A DNA stretch of 64,000 nt from Catonia carolina. Taxonomy: Eukaryota; Arthropoda; Insecta; Hemiptera; Achilidae. The DNA is taken from NCBI GenBank assembly GCA_035578175.1, contig JAQMRL010000003.1, forward strand, positions 84,703,969-84,767,968. Reading direction: 5' to 3'. The notes beneath the pieces are model-generated. The model worked only from the letters and a program-made list of their open reading frames with translations. It did not search any database and was not told the DNA's origin. A program made the translations under genes and the position numbers. Shown here in pieces: positions 1 to 11,800 of the stretch (positions within the stretch are counted from its first letter, which is position 1; each line of letters begins with the position of its first letter).

Positions 1-404
1 AACAGAAATTGGTTGCAATTTAAGAACACACTGCACTATTAAAACAGTATATATTTTTTTATTTATATGCATTCTGTAGAGCATTATTGTATCTTTTAAT
101 ATTTTACCTTCACTTGTATAAACAAGAAAAAAAGGTAAAATTTATTGCAACATTTGTACGTACAAATTACTCAAAAATGTTGCCAATCATTAAACAATAT
201 AAACATAAAAAAGTAATTTATAGAAAAATTTTAGCATTGACTGAATGAAGAGATACTATACAACAAACACCATCAAAAACTAAATTTTTAGGATTGTTGA
301 AGGTGTTAAGTAGATACTAAAATGATACAGATGACAGAATACTCTATCTCTAACAAAATACTACAGGATAAAGGGGCTAGATAATGTTTTCTTTGTTTTG
401 TAGA
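1..404. other. AT-rich sequence, no feature seen
   Basis: This is AT-rich sequence downstream of the last visible Acf1 exon, with no ORF, tRNA or recognisable repeat. It could be Acf1 intron or intergenic sequence. Confidence 0.5.
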
Positions 405-567
405 GGATAGTATTAAGATCAAGGGCAGACGTCGGGCATCCTGGTTGAAGAGCCAGAGGGACCAGTTTGGTTGCAGCAATACGGAACTGTTCCATACAGC
501 AGCGAATAAGGTTCACACAATGATAATTTCCGACCTCCGATATGAGAGGAACTTTAAGAAGCAGTGT
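405..567 (+). pseudogene. Fragment of LINE reverse transcriptase C-terminus
   Basis: The plus-strand frame reads IKGRRRASWLKSQRDQFG, then NTELFHTAANKV and a closing ISDLRYERNFKKQC stop. This parallels the end of the RTE-like LINE at 34889-35050 (G-R-R-R-I-S-W, then [13 protein letters not shown]). It is a short 3' relic of the same clade, with no catalytic motifs left. Confidence 0.7.
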
Positions 568-1805
568 TAAAATAATTTGACACCTTCGTCCACCTAATGG
601 ACTACTACAATCTCACAAACATAATCTTGACAGTTTACAATAGTAATAAAAATTTATTGTCATCAATAAAAGGTGATATTAAAAATTGAATGTTATTAAA
701 AAGGTGTGTTAAAAAAATTCTCTAATGAAAATCTTTGTTTCGTATTATCGAAAAATCATTCATCAATTCTCAAAGGATAAAGAGTACGATACAGATTTTT
801 AATGGGCGAAGTGTTATATGCAACAGAAAAGTGTTACTGAAAAATTTGAAGAACTTTTTATTGCATAATATAAATTTTCATGAAGGCGTTAATATTGAAT
901 AAAGGTACCAAAATAAAGAAATCAAGACATTTCACAAAATGGGAGCCTTACAAGTTAGATTATATTTTTCTTAAACCAATACTATTTTGGTTATGTATCA
1001 CCTTTATAAAATAAGGAAATAAATTATCAAATCAAATAACCAGTTTTGATTGTAATGACATTTTAAAATAATTAAAATTCTACAAAATACATTAACTGGA
1101 ATAAAACTAAATATGTTTAACAAGCCGAAATAATATCAAAAAGTGCAGATGTCAAATCTCTAGAGACTACAACACAATTTAAATAAAATATTCAGCAGCA
1201 GGGTAACTAAAAATATGGAAAGCATAATATAAAGAACATGAAGAAATAAATAAAACCAAAATAACTGAGAACAAAATAAAAAACACAAGAGTATTGTACA
1301 TGCAAGATTATTGGATGACTAGAAAGGAATGAAATAAAATACAAAATGAAAACAATTGCATGCACGATAAATCTACAAAAAAAACAACATAAAAATAACA
1401 GAATTTTTCATATGAAAATGAGTACTACAACAAATATTTTAATAGTAAAAAAATTTATTGATGTAATAAAATGTGCATATAAAAATTTGTTTTTCATATA
1501 AAAAATGATAGAAATGAATTCACATCTTATTGTATACCTTTATAAAGAACATGATATTATAGTAAAAAGCTAGAACTTCTTTTGAAAAGAAAGTTCTCTA
1601 TTATTTTTTTAAAATATCACTAAATCCCATCTCTTAAGGTGAACCACTAACCTAATGTTTATATTCTCATACACAAATGTGCTTTCAATCAAGATTTAAT
1701 CAAATATAATTAATTTTTCAATATACCAGATTGTATTATTTAGTTTTAAATAATTGAGATGAATCTTATTTAATTTGGATCAGGGGTACAAAATTTTCTC
1801 AAAAT
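568..1805. other. AT-rich non-coding stretch
   Basis: Mostly A/T runs with no ORF above about 60 codons, no splice-supported exon and no repeat family shared with the rest of the window. Confidence 0.5.
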
Positions 1806-2574
1806 TACGAGTTATCCAGAAAATAACCTCCGTTTTGAAATAAAAAGTAAATGAGTAAAGATACAAAAACTTTATTATATACATATTAAAACTACAGTTT
1901 TTCTCTATTTTTCGACATAGTCGCCAAACAGATTCAAGCACTTGTCATACTTTGGAACAGTCTTTGAAATACCCTCTGCATAAAAATCTGCCGCCTGTGA
2001 ATGTAGCCAACCATTCACGGCGTTTTGAAGCTCTTCGTCATTTGCGAACCACTGAGATGCAAGCCACCACTTCATGTTCAGGAACAGGTGAAAGTCACTA
2101 GGAGCCAAGTCCGGGCTGTATGGGGGATGATCGAAAACGTCCCATTTAAACTTGGCCAAAAATCCATTTGTTCTTCCTCATACTTGAGCTGTATGAGGGC
2201 GAGAAAACAAATGAACTTTTGGCCAAGTTTAAATGGGACGTTTTCGATCATCCCCCATACAGCCCGGACTTGGCTCCTAGTGACTTTCACCTGTTCCTGA
2301 ACATGAAGCGGTGGCTTGCATCTCAGCGGTTCACAAATGACGAAGAGCTTCAAAACACCGTGAATGGTTGGCTACATTCACAGGCGGCAGATTTTTATGC
2401 AGAGGGTATTTCAAAGACTGTTCCAAAGTACGACAAGTGCTTGAATCTGTTTGGTGACTATGTCGAAAAATAGAGAAAAACTGTATTTTTAATACGTATA
2501 TAATAAAGTTTTTGTATCTTCACTCGTTTACTTTTTATTTCAAAACGGAGGTTATTTTCTGGATAACCCTCGTA
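1806..2574. mobile_element. Palindromic mariner-derived element
   Basis: Two near-identical arms (about 1806-2163 and 2217-2574) are inverted copies of the same 3' end of a mariner transposon. Each arm ends in the same terminal repeat (TACGAG, then TTATCCAG on the left arm; TACGAGGG on the right, read inward). Each encodes the transposase C-terminus, [16 protein letters not shown] to FGDYVEK, on the minus strand on the left (stop near 1905) and the plus strand on the right (2217-2473). The short loop contains the imperfect ends of the arms. Neither arm has the N-terminal helix-turn-helix or the first two catalytic aspartates, so the element cannot mobilise itself. The flanking base pairs are compatible with a TA target. 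Confidence 0.85.
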
Positions 2575-5119
2575 CTTTAAGATGATCCATTTATAAGACA
2601 AACCAGAACCAAAATGCGAATACTATACTTCTTTGAAATGACTTTGCTTGACAAGTAGATGAAATTCAGGCTGAATAAAAATGACATCATTACAACACAA
2701 TCCAGAAACTTAGACATTAAAATTTAAAATACTCAATCCCAATATTACAAAAATATTGCAATCCATAATACGTTACAAAAAAAAACACTTTAAAATACAT
2801 TTAAAGATAAATTAACAGAAATAACAATGGATTATTAAATTATCTATCAATTTTTTAAGCAAATGAAAACACTAAAATGAAACCACTTTACCATAATCTA
2901 ATAAGATAAAACTGTGTCCAAAAATTCATGTAGCATTCAAAATTGTTATTTCAACAAAATATTAATAAAATTTGTAACTAAGACAACAATCAAATTAAAG
3001 AGGTTAAAGAATTTTTCTACCAGTTAATACACAGAAAAAAAAAGACTGCAAATTTAGTTTAATTTCCCAATAGATTCTCTAATATGTTAATCTTAAAGTA
3101 TTAAGTTTTTACATTATTTAGTGATAAAAAAATCAATTCATATAAAATATTTTTTTCTTCAAAGACAGTTACTTCTAGAAAACACTTTGGAATGCAATAT
3201 TCCATCAGCTGTATCCTCTTGAAAATATATAATTTTTCAAATGAGTTTACAATATAAATTTATTCTGAACACCAGAAGTAGAAAACTTATTAGCCGAGAA
3301 TTGTAATTCATTTTTTGCAAAATTTGATTGCAAAAATAAAACTGAGAATAAACATAATCATACAGTTTTCTGGATATATTTAGAGATAATTAATGTAATA
3401 AAAATCTCATGTTTCATAAAGCTTGGTAGTATTATTACTCAAAAATTTCTAGAGGTTATAATTAATGAAAAACATGAGAACAGGGTCGATTAAGATTTTG
3501 ATAAGATTTCACAACCCTTAAAAATATTTACAAGAATTCTCTTATAGAAATTTTGTATGTTACTATCCTGAGAAAAACAGTTACGACAACATTCAAATTA
3601 CGCAGTGATATTTTTTTTACAAAAACTACCCAAAAAGTTAAATTTAATGCTCTTAATTGGTCAAGGGGAAAAACATTTACGAATCATTAGATGCATGTAA
3701 TAGAAACATCTGAAACAAGAAGAAATCTTTCTCAATCGTAAATCAATGACTATTCTTGGGCTCGCAGTAGAAATATCGACAGTAAAATTCTCTTTAATCT
3801 GATGTTTGTATTAACCACAAATCATAACACAACGGAATTTAAAACTAATTTATATCCAATGATTTCCCTTGTAAGCTAATTTCAAATTTTGATTTTGTAT
3901 TTCAGAATATAAGTAATATTCATTTAGTATATTGAAAACTATTACAGATTATAATAATGTGTTTAGGTACAAATGCCACCATGACTTTTCTGGACACATA
4001 TATATAGGTATATGCTGTTCTGTAGAAAAACATAGTTCTTTTTATGTACTTTCTTTCTGGTATTACATTTAAATATAATGTTTGTATTTTTAAAATAGTA
4101 AATGTAAGCATTATAACCAAAGTATGTAGATGTACTTTAAGAAATTTACAATAACTTCATAGCAGCTTTGTTTCAATGAAAACTGATGGTCCATAAGTCA
4201 CTTGATAAGGATTTATCTAAATAATGGTTTATTAAATGGATAAGAAGTTTTGGTCAAGTTCAGTTTCAGCTCCCATTCGATTGACGCAAGTTAACTTTTT
4301 TTGAAATGTAGCTCTTCACAAGCAGTTTACCTTAACCCATTGTTATTTCCAAATTCAATAAATCCAGTAATAGAAAATTACGGGTTTTTTATAACAAGGT
4401 TTTTTGAAGATTTATCAAACAGATGCCTTGTTAAATCAATTGTAGCCTCTAAGAAGAATAACAGGCGCAGTCTTAAAATTGTTTTCTTAGTTTCCAATGA
4501 AATTATGCTGTTCTGGAAAATCAGGAACCTGTCAACTGTAAGCTGATTCTTTAAGAGATTTAAGGTTTTTATAGATTTTTAAACGTAGAAACGAAAATGC
4601 CACTGCTGAGCCTATGTCTCATATCTTTATTGATCAAAGTGCAAATAAATTTCAATTTTTTAACGTATACTTTGTCTAATTTGTAGTTTTCTAAGTTTTG
4701 TTTGGAACTTACTTCTGGTCTAAGGGTTATATGGCTAGTAATACGATATTCAAAAGGTAATTATTCGAATAATTACCTTTTATCCAACTATTTAACTATT
4801 TTCAAAATTATTCAAATAAAGGTGAACAAATAATCGTAAACCGCAGTTTACAGACTCCAGTTGGCAAATAAAATAAAATAATCTTACTGTTGCAATTCAC
4901 CATCAAATGAATAAAAATAAACAATATAATCCGAGGGTCTGTGAAATAAGAATAAATAATTTTCTAAAAAGGAAAAGAAAGAATAGGCAGACCTCAGAAG
5001 ATATAAATATAGATATATATGAGTTCAGAAAAGGCTTACACCTAGCCTTGTTAGGAAGATGATACAATGTGTATACAAAATCAATTGTACATGTTTAACT
5101 GATAGTTTTATTAACAGTA
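2575..5119. other. AT-rich non-coding stretch
   Basis: About 2.5 kb of AT-rich sequence. Short ORFs at 3920-4120 (minus) and 4301-4546 (plus) have biased low-complexity composition and no recognisable motif. No repeat family from elsewhere in the window was seen. Confidence 0.5.
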
Positions 5120-5735
5120 TACAATATTGTAACGAAAACATACAGGAAGTAAGGGAATTCTGCTATCTAAGGAGTCAAATAACAAAGGATGGTAGAAGCA
5201 CAAGTGATATCAAAAGTAGAATTGCTCAAGCTAAAAAAGCCTTTGAAATGAAAAACAGCTTACAGACTACAAACATTGATTTACAGATTAGGAAAAACTT
5301 CTTAAAACACTATATTTGAAGTGTAGAATTATACAGGAGTGAAACATGGGTGATAGGGGCTGTAGGAAGGAAGAGGATAGAAGCTTTAGAAATGTGGTGT
5401 TATAGGAAAATGTTAAAGATTAGATAGGTGGACAAGATAAGTAATTTAGAGGTTCTTAGGTGACTGGATGAAAAAAGAAGTAAACGGAAGCATCTTACCA
5501 GAAGAAGGGATAGGCTAGTGGGGCATATCTTAAGATATCCAGGTATTGGTCTATCAATAATGGAGGGTAATATTGAGGGAATGAATTGTAAGGGGAGGCA
5601 AAGGATAGAGTTTATAAAGCAAATCACAAATGATGTAGGGTGTTACAGGTATGTAGATATGAAATGACTTGTGCAAGATACAAGAGCTTGGAGAACTGTA
5701 TCAAACTAGTTGAGAGACTGATGACAAAAAAATAC
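5120..5735 (+). pseudogene. Decayed LINE reverse-transcriptase tail
   Basis: Interrupted plus-strand frames give VREFCYLRSQITKDGRSTSD, then IKSRIAQAKKAFEMKNSL, RKRIEALEMWCYRKMLKI and RDRLVGHILRYPG. This order (F-x-Y-L-G/R-S-x-I-T, then R-I-x-x-A-K-x-A-F, then I-E-A-L/F-E-M-W-x-Y-R-R-M-L) is the thumb and C-terminal region of non-LTR retrotransposon reverse transcriptases. Several stops and shifts are present. The end GAGACTGATGACAAAAAAA resembles the sequence at 39718-39738. Confidence 0.85.
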
Positions 5736-6103
5736 AATATTGTAGAAATGCTAGTTATTACAAAAATGGGTCATCACATCAACAAGTTACTGTATCACCA
5801 GTTTAATTTTGTTCATTGTGTATGGCACATACAGTGAGGTTTTCTTCTGCTAGTAAAACGGACACTCCCAACTCTCATAATTGCTGTGATGCATTCTGAA
5901 TCAGACTTTACTTACTTTCTGAATTCAGGTCATATAATGATTTTCCAAAACTAAGTAAATGGATAACGAGTTTACCCAGGGACCAAATTGCTAAATAATG
6001 AATTAGTTTGCCTAGTCCTCTAATTAATGAGTGAATTGGATCTTGCAAGCTGTGACCATGTTGGGAAGCTTTTCCAAGATCTCAATGGGAGTTGTAGAGT
6101 AGG

Positions 6104-6869
6104 TACAAGGGTCATTCGTAAAATAAGGTTCCCTAAGCTGCCGAGACAGAATGCGATGTGCTGGGAGAAATCTGGCAACACTGTCTTACTCATCAGCTCT
6201 CCCTCTCTTTTTCCGCACCACTACCGCCTCGCTATGTCGATCAGTGCCGGCCTAGCAGCCTTTGAAGATGGAGCTCCTAATCACTGTTACCGCCAGATGC
6301 GAAATTCGCGCTGTGATACGTTTTTTAAATGCAAAACCGATTTCACCTATTGACATTCATCATGGAACAACAGTAAACTCTGACAGATATTGCGACACAT
6401 TAAGAAAACTGAGACGCACGATCCAGAACCGCCGGAGAGGAAGATTGTCCAGTGGTGTGAGGCTTCTCCATGACAACGCTCAACCTCATGTCTCACATCA
6501 AACTCAAGAACTGCTGACAGATTTTGGCTGGACTGTTGTGCCCCCCGCCCCTACAGCCCGGACCTAGCCCCAAGTAATTATCACTTATTCCCAAAATTAA
6601 AGGAACACTTGGGTGGCCTACGCTTCAGTACCGATGATGAAGTCAAGGAAGAGGTTACTCGATTCCTCAAAGGATTGGCAGCAGAATTCTACAACATGGG
6701 GATAGAAAAGTTGGAGCATCGTCTGCAAAAGTGTTTGGACAGAAACGGCGATTATGTAGAAAAATGGCGTAAGTTTGAAGCTTTAAATTGATGTATAACA
6801 CTAAGATAAAAAATATAGCTGTCTATTTTTAAAAATCATGGGGACCTTATTTTACGAATGATCCTCGTA
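6104..6869 (+). mobile_element. Internally deleted mariner transposon
   Basis: Terminal inverted repeats of about 30 bp: left TACAAGGGTCATTCGTAAAA, right complement TACGAGGATCATTCGTAAAA, continuing about 10 bp further with one mismatch. Inside, the transposase starts near 6262 with a helix-turn-helix piece (CEIRAVIRFLNAK). It then jumps by deletion to VRLLHDNAQPHVSHQ (second aspartate), and after a frameshift at a C-rich run (6540-6550) to SPDLAPSNYHLF and the C-terminus FYNMGIEKLEHRLQKCLDR (plus frame to 6791). The third catalytic position reads N instead of D. At 766 bp it is well under the usual ~1.3 kb for mariner, so it is a dead derivative. Confidence 0.88.
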
Positions 6870-8691
6870 TCTAAGCCTCTAAATTTCTAAAGTTCTCTAT
6901 TAATCCTATGAAATCGGCATATTTTACAAGCAATAATGAAAGTTCAAATATCATAACACCCTCTTGAATGAATTTCTTTATCTAATTTCATTACTGATGA
7001 AAAATTCCAGGTGCTTTATATAATATGTACGCTTCTTTGGCATATAAAAACATGAAAATCGCTTGGCGTTAGAGCGAGCGAAATATTGGATATTTTATAT
7101 TTTTTACTGTAACGAGCTGAAATTTCAGTTTAGTAAAAATTTGTACACATGTTTTGTGAATAAAACCATATTTTTTATTACAATAACGGGTAAAGATTGG
7201 GCAAGTTACAGCAGTTTGAAAATTGTGCAGCATTTTTTTAAGAGCATGCAATGCAATCGCGGGCGATGTAAAAATGCCTATCTATCCCTTCCAATAGCAA
7301 TTGACACGGGTGCATTGCACACAAATATACTAAAAAGCGCACGCATTCATAAAATAACAGGAGTAAAATTTGTTTGTAGATGTTAGGATAAAATAGAAAG
7401 GATAAAATAGACGAAGAAAGAAATATCTTCTATCTCAGAAACCGGTCCCCTCCCCTAACGGTTATAAAGATACGACCTTCCTTTATTTCATAGAAAAGAA
7501 AGAGGGAAATAGCACTGCATTCATACCAATTCAAAATATGAAATATTTAAAAAGTTACTCTCTCTGGAACAGTTGAAGCCATCAAAGAGGTTGTCCACTT
7601 TGCTCTTTCATTGTTCTGTTATACGTACACTAAATGCATTGTATTATGCATCAAATGAAAGAGCATTTCAAGGCGAGTAATTTGATATATATAATGGGCA
7701 TTATAGTTTTACAAATATACAAGTTATACCGCGGTAAAGATAGTAACTAACAGACCAACTACAGTCAGCTCCAGATTTCAAAGGGTAGTAACTTTCCTCC
7801 TTGAACTGAGAGATGTGATGACAAATGCTTAAATACCATTTTTGTATAAAGTTAATTTAATGCACTTATTGACTGAATAGCAGTAACATTCATGATTTCT
7901 CCATGTTTAACGAGAATCCATGTATTCTATTGGTGAATGAATCCCTCATCGAAAAGTCCATTGGGCGGCTCCAGTGAATCAGCCAACCATGCAATAGTAC
8001 CATGTCTCCCAATCCAATTACAAAATTTCTCAGGGAATCAGGTCTGCAATGGAGAAGAGGCAGTTGACAGAGGAGGACAGGTGGGATCAAGATCGATGGC
8101 GTTTTGGTATGCGAGAACCAGATCATCATTAGGAACCTCGCCGTACAGTAAGTAAGAAATTTCTTCTATTGATCTCATACTCGTAAAGATGGGCAAACTT
8201 GTTACTATATTAATTTATCATGAATTGGTTGCAAATCACTAGTTCTGGATTATTATATAATTCTTTAACAATCAAACAGGACATTTAGGTGATTTTGAGC
8301 AGTTTGTAGTGTCGTAATATTAAAAGTAAAATAAAAGATAAAAATGGAATTGTCAAGTGACTTATTGCCTATTTTGTATCCATGTAATAACTATGTTATA
8401 AAGTATCTTTATTTAAACAAAACACACTATTAGAAGTTAAATGATTACATAAAATACAGTAGTAAGAATTAGTTTAATATTAAAAAATAAATGATTGTCT
8501 ACAATGGACTACAGTATATTAGATGGACATAAAATTGTAATAAAACTTCACAAAAGGAATTTTTCAATTTAGTTTATGATAGTAAAAATTAGCGAGTGTG
8601 AATTAACTTTGTTAAAAACAAATTAAAATAATTTTTCTGACAGAACAGCTTTTTTATGACAGAAAAGATAGTAGATAAAGTTCAAACAGAC
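6870..8691. other. Non-coding stretch with one unresolved coding-like patch (7860-8160)
   Basis: Mostly AT-rich. A GC-richer patch at about 7860-8160 reads on the minus strand FPEKFCNWIGRHGTIAW, resembling the W-I-G-R-x-G-P/T-I-x-W motif of some Tc1/mariner-like transposases, but the frames are broken. Near 7590-7670 short inverted words around TCAAATGAAAGAG occur. The same word is seen again near 33564. Confidence 0.35.
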
Positions 8692-8847
8692 CATCCCAGG
8701 AATTAGTACGTAGTTGTTTGGCAAACTGTGATATCTTAGCGGTGGCTGTTTTTGCACAACGTCTACGACTCGGACAACGTTCCACATCGGTGGTTGAACT
8801 GTTGTCATCATCGCTGTCACTTGCGCCACTGTTTTCATCACTGTAAT
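8692..8847 (-). CDS. Acf1: Acf1 exon: acidic/serine tract, last exon seen
   Basis: After a 9.5 kb intron, an AG acceptor opens a phase-1 exon encoding [20 protein letters not shown], then a basic patch ([18 protein letters not shown]). Acidic serine-rich linkers followed by basic residues lie between PHD and bromodomain in ACF1 proteins. The 3' end is uncertain. GT donors are possible after 8692 (ATG|GTCTGT) or 8710 (CTAC|GTACTA), and the frame stays open to 8654. No bromodomain exon was found to the left. Confidence 0.6.
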
Positions 8848-11800
8848 CTGTACACATCATAAATAACGTAAGGTAAAGTCAGATAAAGTTAAGTAATGTT
8901 AAGTACGTAATGTTTTAGTTCTGGAAATAAAAAAAAATTATTATAAGTTTCAAGAACTGTTCCTGAAATTGGTAAGAAATAAATTCTGTTTCAAGCTTAA
9001 CAGAACTATATAATATCTGTTGTATACCACTAGACTCCATATATAAAGAATTCGAAATTCGAGAATAGATCTTCAACCAGATATTCTGGACAATATGTTC
9101 CTCAATATCAAAACAGCAGGGCGGAACCCTGCAGTACAGGAGTAGATTTTAAATACTTCTTGTAATTTCTTTTCTCCAATCATAACAACTTGATAATCCA
9201 ATTTTCATTCTTCTCTTTACTAACAACAAACTTCAGTTCCAAACTTTCCACAATTACATGCATTAAGAATCCATACTCGGCTGAAGTTCTTATTGAAGAC
9301 TAACAATCCATGCAAAGTATCCTAAGATTTTACAAAACGTTTAACGATGTTTTTGTCAACTCAATATTTACAGAAAATTTGACAGGAATGTTAAAAGTAA
9401 TTTCCATTAGAAGATGTAGTTAAATCAAATTAAAAAATTATGTATTCATGCAACTACATTTTTGCAACAAATACTTAAAAAAAAACAAATAAAATGTCAT
9501 AGATTATTTAATTTTATATACGACTGTTTTGCACATTCAGATAACACAAGTGATGAAGGATGATGGATGAAAAAATGCCAGATCTGACCAGGAATCAAAC
9601 CAAGACTGTCTATCTCATAGATAATACAAAATTGCAGTTGATTGTGTATTAGCATGTTAATTAATCTTCAACTGTTAGAAATATTGACTTAATTAACTTA
9701 AATTGTAGAAAAACTGATACTAGTTGCTAAGATCAACAAACGTTTCAGTGTAATAGAGCCATGTAACAATAAGAATATAGTAATAATAATAAAAAATAAG
9801 AAGAAAGAAAAGAATTACAAGAATAAAATAAATTAAGAACAAATGGTAGTTACACCGTATGGAGTCAAGGACTGCGGTAGACATATGTACCGGATATGAA
9901 ATATCAGAGCAATGTCAAGTTACTTTGCTTTGTGCAAAACTGTGAGAATTTTTGCAACCAGCTTGTGATAACCCATGTGGTTGGCTACAATCTCCTGCAA
10001 AACAGTTCTCAAAACCTGTGAAAATATACACGAAAGCAATATCATTGTGAATCATTCTGTTTGCTTTAATCTTCTCATCCACTCTCCTGACCAAGTCATC
10101 ACTGACAACAGAAGGCCCCCCACTGCGATCATCGTGGAGATATACTTCATTGAATTACCTAACCCACTTTCGCACCATTCCATCACTCACTACACTTTCT
10201 CTGTAAATCTCTGTAATCTGCCAATGAATTTCGGCTGCGAATTATACAGAAGAGAGTAACTATTAAAAAAGTAAAATAATAAATTCTCTTACAACTAAAT
10301 ATTTCAACGTAAAATTCATGTATTTGCAGTAAGAGTAAAAAAATAAAACAGTTTACATACAATTAAACAAGCGTGTTTTGTCATTAACAGAGTTTCTTTG
10401 TTTTGTATTAACAGTATTTTAACATTTACAATGTGTTTTTTTTTACTTTTTATGTGAAATTCATATATTTACAATAAATCTTTAGGAAAATACTGTGTTG
10501 CATGCAAAATTATTATATTATTTTAAGCATCCAGATAATAGAAGATTAATTATGTGAATAATCCTTCCAAATGTTGAACTGGGCACCTTAAAATTAACTG
10601 AATAAATCATCCACTACCAAACTTATATGAAAGTCATGCACTTTAAACTATATTACAGTCTAAAATCTAAAATAATTTATGGTGGAAACTCAAAAATTTC
10701 ATATTGACACATATTATAATGTGAAGATCATGTGTATCATTTTTTTTTTTTGGGTTTAACGTACGACTCTTCTGCAATTACTGCTAATGCAGATGGTGAA
10801 GGATAAAATTATTTTTTTGTAACGAATAAATATATGCCGCGCCTGAATGGGATTCGAACCCAATAATGTGTATCAGTGAATTATATTTTCGACACTAAAA
10901 AATTTATGGAATTAAATAAAACCTTTATTAGTTTTTATTGAAAATTTACTATAATAATAAGATGGAAAAGTAAAAATTTTCTTCCATCACTTCAACTGGC
11001 TACTTTTTCATTCACAATATACAAAAAGTTTCCAATTTTTTCTTTTTAATAACTCATACAAAATAATTAAATGAAATATTTCTGTGTTTAAAGGAATCAA
11101 ATAATGTTTCAATAATTCTCCCCCCTCCCGTAGGGCCAATTTAGCAGACCACATGAGGTGACTTGAGAGATTTCTGGAAGCTCTTTCGTAGCCCACATTT
11201 TCAAAATATCCTCATTTTCTCCTTTCTTTTGTCCACCCAGTGTTCTGTTTTTGCTCTTCATGGAAGCCCTTAAATTTTGTAATTATCTGTCTGAATTCAC
11301 TTGGTTTATTCAGATTTTCTTAATATACCTTCTGACCTCTCGAAACTATTTATCTGACACCTAAAGTCTATTGTTTAGTGTCTTAAAAATTTGTTTTGTC
11401 AACCGGGTATCCAATCTATACAAGAGTCAATAATATTGAAGTCTTATTTTTCTAATCATTTCCATTAATTGTTCATTTTCCTTGTACAGTTCTTCTCGAC
11501 CTCATAACCTCTGCTGCCCGTCTACTATCTTCCGGCCCATTATCTTGAGGAGGATCTCTCTGTTAAATGTATCTACTACTCTTATTAAACCAGCTATTCT
11601 AAGGCACTCACTCAAATACAGACAGACAGATTTTTTAACAGTATTATAATGTCATTTATTTCTTTTTTATAACATGGACAAAATTCTTTCCCATTATTCT
11701 TATTAAGTAAATTTCAACTGATTATATCGCATCTTATCTATTATTCCCTATTTGACTTTTTTGGTTAAAAAAAGGTACTTTCATTTTCAGTCATGGCTGA

